A stretch of DNA of 64,000 bases from Nonomuraea cavernae (GCF_014646355.1 NZ_BMNH01000001.1:462675-526674); one strand, 5' to 3'. Positions 10,580-21,100 are shown, numbered from the stretch's first letter. Program-made: numbers and translations. The notes: generated by a model not told the origin, from the sequence alone.

Positions 10580-12178
10580 GACGACCCTGGCCTCGTCCCA
10601 GACCGGTTGTGGCGCCTCGTAGACCGTGCCGTCGGAGCCGAGCACCAGGAAACGGTCGAAGTCGGCGGCGAACCAGCGGTCGTGGGTCACCGCCACCACC
10701 GTGCCGTCGAAGGCGTCGAGCCCCATCTGGAGCGCCTCGGCGCTGGCCAGGTCGAGGTTGTCGGTCGGCTCGTCGAGCAGCAGCAGCGTGGCGCCCGACA
10801 GCTCCAGCAGCAGGATCTGCAGCCGCGCCTGCTGTCCGCCGGAGAGGGTGTCGAACCGCTGCTCGGCGATCAGCCCCGCCAGCTCGTAACGGGCCAGCGC
10901 CTTCATGGCCTGGCTCTTGTCCTTGGCGTGCTCGGACATCACGATCTCGACCGGCGTGCGGCGCAGCAGGTCGGGCCGGGCGTGCGTCTGCGCGAAGTGG
11001 CCGGCCACCACGCGGGCGCCCAGCCTGGCCACGCCGGAGTGGCCGACCGGCTCACCCGCGAGCAGCCGCAGGAAGTGGGACTTGCCCGAGCCGTTGGAGC
11101 CGAGCACCGCGACCCGCTCGCCGTACCAGATCTCCAGGTCGAACGGCCGCATGAGACCGGTGAGCTCCAGCTGCTCGCAGATGACCGCGCGCTTGCCGGT
11201 GCGTCCGCCCTTGAGGCGCATGCTGATGTTCTGGTCGCTGGGGGCCACCTCGGGCGGGCCCGCCTCCTCGAACCTGCGCAGCCGCGTCTGGGCCGCGTGG
11301 TAGGGGGCGGCCATGCCGTCGTTGTAGCGGGCCTTGTTCTTGAGCATGTTGACCAGGGCCTTGATCTTGGCGTGCTCCTCGTCCCACCGCCTGCGCAGCT
11401 CGTCGAGGCGCTCGTTGCGGGCCCGGCGGGCCTCGGCGTAGGTGGCGAAGCCGTCGCCGTGGATCCAGATGTTGCCCGACTCGACGGTGACGATGCGGTC
11501 GGCGGCGTTGGCGAGGAGCTGGCGGTCGTGGCTGACCAGCAGGACGGTCTTGGGCGTCTCGCGGAGCTGCCGCTCCAGCCACTCCTTGCCCGGCACGTCG
11601 AGGTAGTTGTCGGGCTCGTCGAGCAGCAGCGTCTGGTCGGGGCCGCGCAGCAGCGCCTCCAGGACCAGCCTCTTCTGCTCACCGCCCGACAACGTGGACA
11701 CTTCCCGATATTTCACGTTGTCGTACGGCACGCCGAGGGCGGCCACCGTGCACGTGTCCCAGAGCACCTCGATGTCGTAGCCACCGGCGTCGGTGTAGTC
11801 GGTGATCGCCTGCGCGTAGCGCAGCTGCGCCTTCTCGTCGTCGCGCTCCATCATCACCAGCTCGGCCTGCTCCAGCCGCTCGGCCGCCTGCCGCACGGAC
11901 GGAGGGGCGACCCCGAGCAGCAGGTCGTGCACCGTGCTGCCATCGCGCACGCTGCCGATGAACTGGCGCATCACGCCGAGCCCGCCGGAGCTGGCCACAC
12001 TCCCCTCGACCGGCTGCAGGTCGCCCGCGATGAGCCGCATCAGCGTCGTCTTGCCCGCGCCGTTGGGCCCGACCAGCGCGGCCTTGACCCCCTCGCCGAC
12101 CCGGAACGACACGTCGTTGAGCAACGGCCGCCCGTCAGGCAGCACGTAGGTCAGGTGTCCTACTTCGACGTGTCCCAC
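10568..12178 (-). CDS. ABC-F family ATP-binding protein
   Basis: This soluble protein has two ABC domains and no membrane segments, typical of ABC-F ribosome-associated factors (EttA/Uup/antibiotic-resistance types). It has 536 aa from the GTG at 12178. The first cassette has GPNGAGKTT and LSGGEQKR; the second has GSNGSGKSHF and LSGGQQAR. Between them is a charged linker (about residues 225-280), the position of the P-site tRNA-interaction motif. The start is chosen because GGAGAGG (12186-12192) lies seven bases upstream; the frame is open to 12325 without a good signal. It could act in translation or give ribosome-protection resistance. Sequence alone does not decide. Confidence 0.9.
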   Translation of the reverse strand: MGHVEVGHLTYVLPDGRPLLNDVSFRVGEGVKAALVGPNGAGKTTLMRLIAGDLQPVEGSVASSGGLGVMRQFIGSVRDGSTVHDLLLGVAPPSVRQAAERLEQAELVMMERDDEKAQLRYAQAITDYTDAGGYDIEVLWDTCTVAALGVPYDNVKYREVSTLSGGEQKRLVLEALLRGPDQTLLLDEPDNYLDVPGKEWLERQLRETPKTVLLVSHDRQLLANAADRIVTVESGNIWIHGDGFATYAEARRARNERLDELRRRWDEEHAKIKALVNMLKNKARYNDGMAAPYHAAQTRLRRFEEAGPPEVAPSDQNISMRLKGGRTGKRAVICEQLELTGLMRPFDLEIWYGERVAVLGSNGSGKSHFLRLLAGEPVGHSGVARLGARVVAGHFAQTHARPDLLRRTPVEIVMSEHAKDKSQAMKALARYELAGLIAEQRFDTLSGGQQARLQILLLELSGATLLLLDEPTDNLDLASAEALQMGLDAFDGTVVAVTHDRWFAADFDRFLVLGSDGTVYEAPQPVWDEARVVRPR

Positions 12179-12380
12179 GACGATTCCTCTCCAAAGGTCC
12201 TCGCGCAGCGTACTCGCCGCTTTCGCCGACGGGCACCTCATTTCCGCTGGTGCGGCACCACGTCGAGCGGCGCGCCCTCGGCCGCGAGGTGGACATCGAC
12301 CGGATCTCGCCGACGCCGTGTTCACACCTCAGAGCCGTCCGAACGGTTACCCGGGAGGGCTCACAGGAGGGCTGGACAGT

Positions 12381-12397
12381 AAGTGATCTAATGACTA
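12381..12397. promoter_or_regulatory. Putative GntR operator upstream of the DUF5005-epimerase-SDR operon
   Basis: The 17-mer AAGTGATCTAATGACTA lies 42 bases before the ATG at 12439. It matches the perfect palindrome in front of the GntR gene (24828-24844) at 15 of 17 positions. The two sites are about 12.4 kb apart and flank the two halves of the carbohydrate locus. The wider region 12179-12438 is the divergent promoter space for the ABC-F gene and holds no gene. Confidence 0.65.
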
Positions 12398-12438
12398 GAA
12401 CTGTAGGCAGCCATCCTCCCCCCAAGGACGGACGTGTG

Positions 12439-13605
12439 ATGACGCGATTCCGGTCAGCCCTCATCCCGTTAGCCGCCGCGACGCTGCTCGGCCTGACCTC
12501 GGTGCCGCAGCAGGCGTTCGCCGCCCCACCCAGGCCGGTGCCCTCCGTGGCCGTCGCCCAGCAGGCCACGGAGGCGTCCTCGTGCGCCCCCACGGTGCGC
12601 GGCGCGACCATCGACCCCAGGCTGACCAGCCTGTTCACCACCTACGGCGACGACAACAGCCGCCTGGACGACTGGACCGGCGCCGACGGCACCTACTCGC
12701 TCCGGCTGCCGAACGGACGTGAGCTGTGGGTGTTCTCCGACACGTTCCTCGGCCAGGTCAACGCCGACGGCTCCCGGCCGCCGGTGGTCGAGGAGGGCGG
12801 CACGACCGTCTTCCTGAACAACTCCTTCGCCGTCGAGCGCGACGGCCGGCTGTCGACCATCCACGACGGCACCGCCGAGCGGCCGACCGCGGTGATGCCG
12901 CCGCGCGACCAGAACCACTGGTACTGGGCCGGCGACGCCACCCTGGCCGGGGGCATCGTCGAGGTGACCTACCAGGAGTACGAGCGCTTCGGCGCCGGCG
13001 CCTGGGACTGGCGCTGGCACCGGAACGTGGTCGCCAGGTTCGCGCCGGGGCGCCTCAACCGGCCGATCAGCGTGCACGACCTGCCCTCGGGGCACGGCGT
13101 GGCCTGGGCCTCCGGGATCCTCAAGACCGGCGGTCACACCTACGTCTACGGAGTGGAGGACCACGGGTCGCCGAAGTACATGCACATCGCCCGGGTCAAG
13201 GGGCAGAGCCTGCTCGGCCGGTGGGAGTTTCTCAAGGCCGACGGCACCTGGTCGCCGGACGAGGCCGACTCCGCCCGCGTGATGAGCGGCGTGGCCAACG
13301 AATACAGCGTGAGCCGCGTCGGCGACGGATACGTGCTGATCACCCATGACACGACCGAGGTGCTCAGCCCCGACATCGTGGCCTACTCCTCCTGCTCGCC
13401 GTTCGGGCCGTTCACCGGCAAGCAGCACGTCTACACCACCCCCGAGACGGGCGGGAACATCTTCACGTACAACGCTCACGCGCATCCCCACGCGGCGGGT
13501 AATGGCCTGGTCGTGTCCTACAACGTCAACAGCTTCGTCAACACCGACCACTACCGCGACGTGTCGATCTACCGGCCCCGGTTCATCGACGTGACGTTCG
13601 AGTGA
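12439..13605 (+). CDS. Secreted DUF5005/DUF4185-like protein, probable glycan-acting beta-propeller
   Basis: The 388-aa product has a clear signal peptide (TRFRSALIPLAAATLLGL, cleavage after QAFA). The mature part begins with a Cys-containing linker and then a blade-like pattern (ELWVFSDTFLGQV, HWYWAGDATLAGG, THDTTEVLSPDIVAYSS) resembling DUF5005/DUF4185 proteins and the five-bladed propellers of glycosidase-related families. No catalytic residues can be named safely. ATG at 12439 is chosen because it starts the signal peptide and AAGGACGGA precedes it. It is first in an operon: its TGA overlaps the GTG of the next gene by four bases. The GntR operator upstream and the sugar genes around it suggest a role with an extracellular glycan. 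Confidence 0.75.
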   Translation: MTRFRSALIPLAAATLLGLTSVPQQAFAAPPRPVPSVAVAQQATEASSCAPTVRGATIDPRLTSLFTTYGDDNSRLDDWTGADGTYSLRLPNGRELWVFSDTFLGQVNADGSRPPVVEEGGTTVFLNNSFAVERDGRLSTIHDGTAERPTAVMPPRDQNHWYWAGDATLAGGIVEVTYQEYERFGAGAWDWRWHRNVVARFAPGRLNRPISVHDLPSGHGVAWASGILKTGGHTYVYGVEDHGSPKYMHIARVKGQSLLGRWEFLKADGTWSPDEADSARVMSGVANEYSVSRVGDGYVLITHDTTEVLSPDIVAYSSCSPFGPFTGKQHVYTTPETGGNIFTYNAHAHPHAAGNGLVVSYNVNSFVNTDHYRDVSIYRPRFIDVTFE

Positions 13606-14612
13606 GACGCAACTGGGGCGCCCGCCTGCGGCACGTCGTGATCGACGGGCTGCGGGCGGTCGTGCTCGAGAACGAGCGGCTCCGCGTGACCGTCGTGCCG
13701 GGCAAGGGCGGCGACGTGGTGGAGTTCCTGCACAAGCCCAGCGACACCGACTTCGTCTGGCTCTCCCCGCAGGGCCTGCGTGACCCGGCCGGCCATCTCC
13801 AGGGCGCGTCCGACGACGTCGCCCAGTTCGTCGACCACTACGAGGGCGGCTGGCAGGAGGTCTTCCCCAACGGCGGCGCCCCGAGCGAATACCGGGGCGC
13901 GCGGCTGGCCCAGCACGGCGAGGTCGCGGGGCTGCCGTGGGAGGCCGAGGTCGTGGCCGACTCCGAGCAGGAGGTCGCGGTCCGGCTCAGGGTGCGGACC
14001 AGGCGGCTGCCGTACCTGGTGGAGAGGACGTTGCGGGTGCGGTCCGGCACCGCCGCGCTGGAGATCGAGGGGCGGGCCACCAACGAGTCGGGCGTCGAGG
14101 TGCACGCGATGTGGGGCCAGCACATCGTGTACGGCCGGCCGTTCCTGCGGCCGGGCGCCCGGATCCGGCTGCCGGCCGGCGTCATCGTGGTGCCGCACGA
14201 GAGCGCGATCAACCCGGCCGGGCGGCTGGTCCGGGCCGGCGGGCCGTGGACGTGGCCGGTGGTGCCCGCCGAGGGCGGCGGCGAGATCGACCTGAGCGTG
14301 GTCGGGGCGCCGGGGGCGCCGAGCGACATCGTCTACCTGACCGGGTTCACCGAGGGCTGGTACGAGATCTCGGCCGACGTCGGCCTGCGGGTGGAGTGGG
14401 ACGCGGCGCTGCTGCCCCATCTGTGGATGTGGCAGGAGTTCGGCGCGACGACCGGCTATCCCTGGTGGGGGCGGGCGTACACATTGGGGCTGGAGCCGTT
14501 CTCCAGCATGCCGACCGACGGGCTGGCCACGGCCGTGGCCAACGGCACGGCGCTCACCCTGGCCCCCTACGCGAGCAAGGTGTCGAGGTTGCGGGCGGAG
14601 GTTCTGGCATGA
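13602..14612 (+). CDS. Aldose 1-epimerase-like (galactose mutarotase fold) protein
   Basis: The 336-aa cytosolic protein has the features of the mutarotase-like superfamily: an N-terminal LRVTVVPGKGGDVVEFLHK, a central GGWQEVFPNGG, and a C-terminal LWMWQEFGATTGYPWWGRAYTLGLEP motif as in DUF4432/aldose-epimerase proteins. It probably equilibrates anomers of, or merely binds, the sugar taken up by the importer at 21187-24105. GTG at 13602 overlaps the previous stop (GTGA), and its own stop overlaps the next ATG (ATGA), so translation of all three genes is coupled. The sugar is not predictable from sequence. Confidence 0.8.
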   Translation: MRRNWGARLRHVVIDGLRAVVLENERLRVTVVPGKGGDVVEFLHKPSDTDFVWLSPQGLRDPAGHLQGASDDVAQFVDHYEGGWQEVFPNGGAPSEYRGARLAQHGEVAGLPWEAEVVADSEQEVAVRLRVRTRRLPYLVERTLRVRSGTAALEIEGRATNESGVEVHAMWGQHIVYGRPFLRPGARIRLPAGVIVVPHESAINPAGRLVRAGGPWTWPVVPAEGGGEIDLSVVGAPGAPSDIVYLTGFTEGWYEISADVGLRVEWDAALLPHLWMWQEFGATTGYPWWGRAYTLGLEPFSSMPTDGLATAVANGTALTLAPYASKVSRLRAEVLA

Positions 14613-15379
14613 GCGAGTTCGGCGGGAAGGTGGCGCTGGTCACGGGCGGCTCGATGGGCATCGGGCGGGCGGTGGTCGACCGGCTGGCCGACGGCGGGGC
14701 GTCGGTGGTGTTCTGCGGCGCCGACAAGGACGCGGAGTTCGACGGCGAGCAGGTGACCGGTGTGGTCGCGGACGTCCGGCGGGCGGGCGACATGCGCGAC
14801 CTGGTCGACCTGGCCGTGACCCGCTACGGCGGGCTGGACGTCGTCGTGACGTGCGCGGGCGTGCAGCGCTACGGCACGGTCGTCGACACCCCCGAGGACG
14901 TCTGGGACGAGGTCCTCGACATCAACCTCAAGGGCGTCTACCTCACCTGCCAGGCGGCCATCCCGCGGCTGAGGGCGCGCGGCGGTGGGTCGATCGTGCT
15001 GATGTCGTCGGTGCAGGCGTTCTCCTCGCAGACGCGGGTGGCCGCCTACACCGCGAGCAAGGCCGCCCTCAACGGGCTGACCAGGGCGATGGCGCTCGAC
15101 CACGCGCCCGACGGGATCCGGGTGAACGTGGTCTGCCCGGGCTCGGTGGACACACCGATGCTGCGCTGGGCGGCCGACCTGTGGCGGGGGGAGCTGTCGC
15201 AGGACGAGCAGGTGGCGCAGTGGGGCCGCGCTCATCCGCTGGGCCGGGTGGCCAGGCCGGAGGAGGTGGCGGAGCTGGTGGCGTTCCTCGCGGGGCCCCG
15301 CTCGTCGTTCATCACCGGCACCGAGCACCGGGTGGACGGCGGGCTGCTGGCGCGCAACCCGGCGGCGCTGCCCGAGTGA
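14609..15379 (+). CDS. SDR-family NAD(P)-dependent oxidoreductase
   Basis: This is a 256-aa classical short-chain dehydrogenase. It has the nucleotide-binding TGGSMGIGRA near the N-terminus, an NNAG-equivalent CAGVQ, the catalytic Ser in MSSVQ, YTASK with Tyr and Lys intact, and PGSVDTPML after it. It is the last gene of a three-gene operon with 4-bp overlaps. In this setting it most likely oxidises a sugar or sugar acid derived from the glycan handled by the locus, but SDR substrate specificity cannot be read from sequence. Confidence 0.88.
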   Translation: MSEFGGKVALVTGGSMGIGRAVVDRLADGGASVVFCGADKDAEFDGEQVTGVVADVRRAGDMRDLVDLAVTRYGGLDVVVTCAGVQRYGTVVDTPEDVWDEVLDINLKGVYLTCQAAIPRLRARGGGSIVLMSSVQAFSSQTRVAAYTASKAALNGLTRAMALDHAPDGIRVNVVCPGSVDTPMLRWAADLWRGELSQDEQVAQWGRAHPLGRVARPEEVAELVAFLAGPRSSFITGTEHRVDGGLLARNPAALPE

Positions 15380-15426
15380 GCGACACGGGGCCAAGCGGCC
15401 GGGCCGCGCCGAAGCCAGAAGACGAC

Positions 15427-15514
15427 GGCCGGTCGACATCCGGCGCCGGACCTCACGCCGGTCGACATCCGGCGCCGGACCTCACGGCCGGTGGACGCCC
15501 GGCGCCAGATCTCA
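15427..15514. repeat. Three tandem copies of a ~29-bp GC-rich repeat between convergent genes
   Basis: Units begin at about 15427, 15457 and 15486. The first two are nearly identical and the third diverged. Each holds the self-complementary core CCGGCGCC and ends in a CTCA-type segment. The array lies between the SDR stop (15379) and the stop of the convergent lipoprotein gene (15512), whose last codon overlaps unit 3. It may act as a shared terminator region, since each core can fold. Confidence 0.7.
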
Positions 15515-16384
15515 GCGGTCGGTCACGGCGGAGGCGCGTGAGAGGCGGTGCCGGAGGTTGGCGCGCAGCATGGCGAACCGGTCGGGCTCGGCGGCGATGA
15601 CGGCCCGCTGGAGGGCGGCGTCGGCGGCGAACCAGGCCGCCACCAGGCCGGACGACCACTTGCAGGCGGTGTCCGCCGACGCGATGCGTTTCTCCGTGGC
15701 CGTGATCGCGGCCCGCTCCAGGTTCCAGCGGCGGTCGGCGATGGCCGCCTCCGGCGTCGGGTAGCGCAGACCGGCGCGCTGCATGCACGCCTTCCAGCGC
15801 TCGACGGCCTCGGTGACGGCGGGCTGGGCGGCCGCCTCGTCGAGGCTGCGTGAGTCCTGCAGCGCCAGCCAGCGCCAGTCGGCCTTGGGCGCTCCCCCGG
15901 CGATCATCGCCGCGGCCTCGCTCATGCAGCCCGGACGTCCGGACGAGCCGTAGAGGCGGTGGCGGGCGGCCCGGGACAGCTTGTCGTGCCACGCCGGACC
16001 GGCCGGGTCGGACGGGGCGAGGTGGTAGCCGTAGCGCCGGGCATGCTCGGGGTCGGCGACCCCGTAGCGGCGACTGTTGCCGGGATCGGTCCGCGCGATC
16101 TTGAACGCGTCGGCCGGGGGCGGTGACACGGTGAACCCGTGGCGGCGCATGCACTGGGCGAGCAGGCCGGCGTGGGCGTCGGCGAGCACGGCGCGCTGCC
16201 CGGCCGTCGGCTTGTAGGCGTCGAACGGCAGCACCAGGTCGGCCATGCCGGTGACCCGGACCACGGGCTCGGCCGCCTTCGGGACAGGGGCTGCGGAGCA
16301 GGACGGCAGCCCGGCCAGGACGACCAGGACCGGCGCGAGCCGCCGCCCCCTCCCCGCCGGCCGGGCCCCGGCACCGGACCTCAT
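15512..16384 (-). CDS. Putative lipoprotein of unknown function
   Basis: This is an unrecognised 290-aa protein. Its N-terminus (MRSGAGARPAGRGRRLAP) precedes a hydrophobic run ending in the lipobox-like LPSC. The mature part is helix-rich with scattered cysteines (QCMRRHGF, RPGCMSEA, KACMQRAG, DTACKWSS), which could form disulfides outside the cell. Similar actinobacterial lipoproteins of about this size are annotated only as hypothetical. ATG at 16384 overlaps the I36-like gene's stop by four bases (ATGA), so the two are translationally coupled. The gene ends inside the tandem repeat array. Confidence 0.75.
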   Translation of the reverse strand: MRSGAGARPAGRGRRLAPVLVVLAGLPSCSAAPVPKAAEPVVRVTGMADLVLPFDAYKPTAGQRAVLADAHAGLLAQCMRRHGFTVSPPPADAFKIARTDPGNSRRYGVADPEHARRYGYHLAPSDPAGPAWHDKLSRAARHRLYGSSGRPGCMSEAAAMIAGGAPKADWRWLALQDSRSLDEAAAQPAVTEAVERWKACMQRAGLRYPTPEAAIADRRWNLERAAITATEKRIASADTACKWSSGLVAAWFAADAALQRAVIAAEPDRFAMLRANLRHRLSRASAVTDR

Positions 16385-16800
16385 TCGCAAGAGATGTCGA
16401 TGGAGCTGGCGCTGTTGTCGCCGACGGCGTTGTTCGGCAGGTAGCCGTCCGCCGCGCCGGGCTCGAACGTGCTGTGCGCGCCGGTGAAGAAGCGGTCCTG
16501 CCACAGGGTGACGCGGCAGGCGCTGTCGTTCTTGAGCGAGCTGGTCTCGTTGTCCACCCGCGACCAGAAGGCGATGGCGTGGTCGCCGAAGCGCCACCGG
16601 TTGTTGCGCAGGTCGGTGTCGTCTGCGCCGAAGTCGGCCCACAGGTCGCTGAAGCCGTTGTTGAAGTCGGGCGCCTTGTACAGGCACACCCGGCCGGAGG
16701 AGCAGGTGCCCCTGGGGCCGGCGAAGGCGGCGGCGGGGAGGACCAGGGCGAGCGACACGGCCGCGCCCACGACGGCGGCGGCCCGGATGATCGGCTTCAT
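16381..16800 (-). CDS. Small secreted peptidase-inhibitor I36 / beta-gamma-crystallin-like protein
   Basis: The 139-aa precursor has a Sec signal peptide ending in AAAFA, leaving about 110 residues. The mature protein has CSSGRVCLYKAPDFNNG near its start and WQDRFFTGAHSTF later. These are two motif units of the I36/Streptomyces metalloproteinase-inhibitor type, with four cysteines likely in two disulfides. It may inhibit secreted metalloproteases or be a structural surface protein. It is coupled to the downstream lipoprotein gene by a 4-bp overlap. The 153 bases upstream (16801-16953) hold its promoter region and the end of the enolase-superfamily gene; I see no clear operator there. Confidence 0.82.
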   Translation of the reverse strand: MKPIIRAAAVVGAAVSLALVLPAAAFAGPRGTCSSGRVCLYKAPDFNNGFSDLWADFGADDTDLRNNRWRFGDHAIAFWSRVDNETSSLKNDSACRVTLWQDRFFTGAHSTFEPGAADGYLPNNAVGDNSASSIDISCE

Positions 16801-16953
16801 GGCTGTCTCCTTGATCGGCGGAGCCTTTCGACCGGTAACCTAGCGTGCCGACGAGAACGCGCCTCGTTATGACATGCCAGGTCAGGTAAGGGTTCCGCGC
16901 GCTCGCCGTCCATCCGCTCGGCTGGCGTGGCCGGGCCCAGGGGTACGCACCTG

Positions 16954-18192
16954 TCAGAGAGTGATATTTCCGGAAACAGTGGGGTCTGCGAAGCGTTCGT
17001 TGGGCACCTGGGCGTACCAGCCCGGCCGCCCGGGATCGCGGTCGTACGGATAGCCGCCCAGCTCGCGGTAGAGCTCGGCGTAGCGAGCGACCCGCTCGCG
17101 ATCCAGCCGCACCCCCAGCCCCGGCCCGGTCGGCACCGCGATCGCGCCGCCGGAGTAGGCCAGTTTGCCTCCCTCGATCACGTCGTCACGGAGCTGGTGG
17201 TAGTGGGCGTCGGCCGCGTACGTGAGGTTGGGCAGCACCGCGCCGAGGTGCAGCATGGTCGCCAGCTGGATGCCCAGCTCGCCCGACGAGTGCACGGCCA
17301 CCCCGAGCTGGAACGTCTCGCACACCCCGGCCGCCTTCAGGCACGGCCGGACGCCGCCCCAGAACGTGGTGTCGAGCAGCACCACGTCCGCGGCGCGGCG
17401 CAGCACGTTGGAGGCGAGCTGCTCGAAGTTGACGACGACGGTGTTGGTCGCCAGCGGCACCCGGACCTGCTCGCGCACGCTCCTGAGCCCTTCGAGCCCC
17501 CAGACGGGATCCTCCAGGTAGTCGTTGTTGAGCCCCTCGATGGCCTTGCCGAACCTCAGCGCCTCGGCCAGCGACAGCACGGCGTTGGGGTCGTACCTGA
17601 GCCGATCCTCGGGAAACTCATCGGCCAGCGCCCGGTAGCACTCCAGCTCGTGGCCGGGCGGGAACACGCCGCCCTTCAGCTTGTGCACGCCGAACCCGTG
17701 CGCCGCCCGCAGCGACCGCGCGTGCTCGACCAGCTGCTCGGGGGTGCGGATCTCGGCGTGGCCCTCGGCCGCGTAGCGGAAGAACAGATAGGAGGCGAAC
17801 GGCACCTCGTCGCGGATCCGGCCGCCCAGCAGCTCGGCGACGGATACCCCGAGCTGCTGCCCGACCAGGTCGAGGCAGCCGAACTCGATGGCCGCGAGCA
17901 GCTGGGTGCGATTGTTGTAGAGCGAGGCGGTCGGATTGGCGATCTTGAATCGCAGGGCCTCCAGCTGGAACGGATCGTGCCCCTTCAGGTACGGCAGGAG
18001 CGCGCGGAACGCCGCCTCGGCGCTCTCCCCGCCCCCGCCCATCTCACCCAGGCCGATCAGCCCGTTGTCGGCCTCGACCTCCACGATGGTCCGGACGAAC
18101 CGCCCCCAGTGGGCGCCGTTGCTGTGCCGCAGCGGCGCCTCCAGCGGGACGGTGACCGTCGTGGCCCGGATGTCAACGATCTTCACTCGCAT
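16954..18192 (-). CDS. Enolase-superfamily sugar-acid dehydratase (glucarate-dehydratase-like)
   Basis: The 412-aa protein belongs to the mandelate racemase/glucarate dehydratase branch, which abstracts the alpha-proton of a sugar acid and eliminates water. It shows the KxK base motif in HKLKGG, metal ligands in RYDPN, YLEDP and ATNT (Asn as third ligand, as in glucarate dehydratase), an Asp in LLDTTFWGG, and the general-base His in [11 protein letters not shown] at 18192 overlaps the GH38 gene end by 10 bases. It is the last gene of the GntR-SBP-permease-GH38 operon. The exact sugar acid is unknown; the Asn ligand favours a glucarate-type aldarate or aldonate. Confidence 0.88.
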   Translation of the reverse strand: MRVKIVDIRATTVTVPLEAPLRHSNGAHWGRFVRTIVEVEADNGLIGLGEMGGGGESAEAAFRALLPYLKGHDPFQLEALRFKIANPTASLYNNRTQLLAAIEFGCLDLVGQQLGVSVAELLGGRIRDEVPFASYLFFRYAAEGHAEIRTPEQLVEHARSLRAAHGFGVHKLKGGVFPPGHELECYRALADEFPEDRLRYDPNAVLSLAEALRFGKAIEGLNNDYLEDPVWGLEGLRSVREQVRVPLATNTVVVNFEQLASNVLRRAADVVLLDTTFWGGVRPCLKAAGVCETFQLGVAVHSSGELGIQLATMLHLGAVLPNLTYAADAHYHQLRDDVIEGGKLAYSGGAIAVPTGPGLGVRLDRERVARYAELYRELGGYPYDRDPGRPGWYAQVPNERFADPTVSGNITL

Positions 18193-21100
18193 GTCCCCCA
18201 GACGGCGGCCACCCCGCAGGCGGGCAGCCGTACGTTGACCGATTCGCCGGTGACCTCGGCGGGCTCCAGCTCGTGCGCCAGCCCGGCGCTCACCCGCGCG
18301 CGGAGCAGGCCGGGCAGACCGACGGTGACCTCGACCGGCTCGGCGGCCAGTGACTGCAGTCGGACCACCCGCTCCGCGCCCGCCCGGCCGATCGAGGTGA
18401 CCAGCACGTCGGGATGGTCGACGGAGACGTAGGCGCGGGCGGCGGCCTCGGCCGGGCCCTCCAGCAGCGCGCCGACGAACGGCTCGGTCAGCCCGGAGGC
18501 CGCCAGCGCGCCGAGGCGCCTGCCCTCGACGCCCGCCGCCGACATGACCGCGTAACGGAACGTCGTCTCGCCCTGCTGCTGCGCCGGGAAGTTCGTGTCC
18601 CAGATGTTGTTGAGCGCCCACGAATAGACCGTGCCGTCCTCCCGGTCCAGGGTCGGCGGGAACGGCGCGTACGGCATGTGGATGGTGCCGAGCTGCACCA
18701 ACGGCGCCTCCAGCGTGGCCCAGGCGATGGTCAGCTCGGGGTCGTCGAAGGCGATCCAGTGCCTGATCGGCAGCATGTACGCGGCCGACCCCGGCACCTG
18801 GGGCACGTCGGGGCCGCCGACGCCGCCGGTCAGCTCCCACGCGGTCGGCGGCCCGGAGGCGAACGGGAAGGCGAGGAAGACCGCCTCCTTGGCCGGGGTG
18901 CCCTGCTTGGCGAGCTGGTAGGTCAGGTCGAGCCGGGCGACGCCGTGGTGCAGCTCGACCGTGGTGCGCAGCCAGTCGACGCCCTTGCCCTGCAGCTCGA
19001 CGACGAGCTTCTCCCCCACGGCGGTGCGCTGCGCCTTGACGATCGTCGCGTTGCGGCCGATGGCCCGGTCGCCGAGCAGGGTCCGGTCGTGCGCCCCGAC
19101 ATGCCCCGACAGGTGGTTGAAGTGCGGGGCGGTGGCGTAGCGGTCGTAGACGTACTGGCCGAACCCGGCCGCCGCGTCGCCGTTGACCAGCTCGCGGCCC
19201 GCGGTCTTGTCGAAGATCGAGCTGATGTAGCCTTCGCGGACGTCGTAGGCGACCCGGTAGAACTCGTTCTCGATCACCCCGCCGAGGTCGAGCTCGACCG
19301 GCTCGGGAGCCTGGCTCTCGCCCGGGACGACGTCGATCCGGGCATAGCCGTAGCCCGCAATGTCCGGCACGACCGCCCGCAGGTGCCGCCCGATCGGCCT
19401 GGTCGGCCAGTCCACCGGGTCGACGTACTCCTCGTGGTGCGCGACCCGCTCCCCGGTGCGCGCGTCGACCAGCGCGATCGGCACGTCGACCGGCACCACG
19501 TCGCGCGGCAGAAACGCCCTGACCACGTCGGTCCTGGCCCGCGTGCCGGGATTGAACACCGCGAACGAGGCCAGCGGGCCCGGGGTCTCGCCCGAGAGCG
19601 CGGCGGCGAACCGGCGGGTGGCGGCGTGCAGCAGGTCGGCCGCGTCGTCCTGGGCGTCGTAGGCGCCCGACGACTTGCGCGTCCACTGCAGCCCGCCCGA
19701 GTCGCCCGCCTCCTCGGCGTCCTCCCACGGGTTCGCGGCGCCCCAGGTGTGCTCGTTGAACAGCGCCACCTTGTCGTACGCCTCGTCGACCAGCTCGGTG
19801 GCGTCGGCGCCGGCCAGCGTGTGCAGCGTCTCGGCGACCCGCAGCGCCGACTGCGCCCGCCGCACGTAGCCGAGCGGGCGCGCGCCCGAGCCGAGCCCGT
19901 CGGCCCACCAGTCGGTCCAGTCGCCCTCGTGCACGGCCAGCCGGTCGAGATAGCGCTCCTCGACGTGCTCGAAGAAGTCGCTGTTGACGGCCGAGCGCAG
20001 CCGGGGGAAGGCCCACTGCTCGTTCCACCTGCGGGCGATCGACGCGGGCACGATCGACGGGCCGGCGTTGTCGGCGTGCGCCCCCTGCACCCGCAGGTGC
20101 AGCACGTCCAGCTCGTACGGCTCGCGCGGCGCGTCGGGCCCCTGCCAGCCGAACGTCCCCGGCCCGTACGGGTAACCGCGCGAGGCCAGCGCCGACAGGT
20201 AACGCGGCAGCAGGTCGTCGGCCAGCTCGTAGGAGTCGGTCAGCCCGACCGTGTTGCCCTCCATGTACGCCATGCCGTGCGGCGTGTCGGTGAACCAGAC
20301 CAGCACCTCGTTGCCGCTCGGCGCCCGCCACCGGAACGGCCGGGTCAGCTTGTCGCCGCCGTGCAGGTAGGGCACGGACCGCCCGGCCCAGTTGTGGGCC
20401 GCGGCCAGGTAGCGCACCCCGGCGGCGTTCAGCGCGTCGACCAGGCCGACGACCGCGCCGGGGACGTCGGTGTGCATGGCCGACCGGGTGGCGAAGCCGT
20501 GCCTGCGCTGGAGCTGGGAGGTGAAGCGGAGCTGGCGGTAGAGCTCCTCGGTCGAGCAGGCCTCGGTGTGCAGCTGGAACGGCAGCGCGGTGACCTCGAT
20601 GACGCCCTCGCGGGCCAGCGCGGCGAACGCGTCGACCTGCTCGGCGGGCCGGGCGGCGAGCCACTTCAGCGCGGGCATGGACGACTCGACGGTCCAGCGG
20701 AACTTCGCGTCGTCGGGCCAGGAGGCGGTCTCCTCGGCCAGCCGGAGCGCGGCGTCGAGATAGTCGAGGTGGTGGCGCAGCACCGTGCCCTGCGGGTCGG
20801 TGTAGCCGATGTCGAGGTGGGAGTGGTGGACGACGAACACGCTCCACTTGCGCTGCGGGCTGATCGTGACCTGCGCGGACCCGACGAGCCCGGCGTCGTC
20901 GCGCGACTCCAGCGTGAGCACGCGGGGGGCGTTCACCTCGGGCACCAGCAGCGTCACGTCGGTGCCGGTGGCGCTGTCGACACCGACCAGGACGTGGGTC
21001 AGTGGCTGGGTGCTCGACACCCGGACCGCCTGGCGGCCGTCGTGGGTGAACAGCGGCAGCACCGCGACCCGCACCTCCAGCCCGCGCACGCTGATCACGG

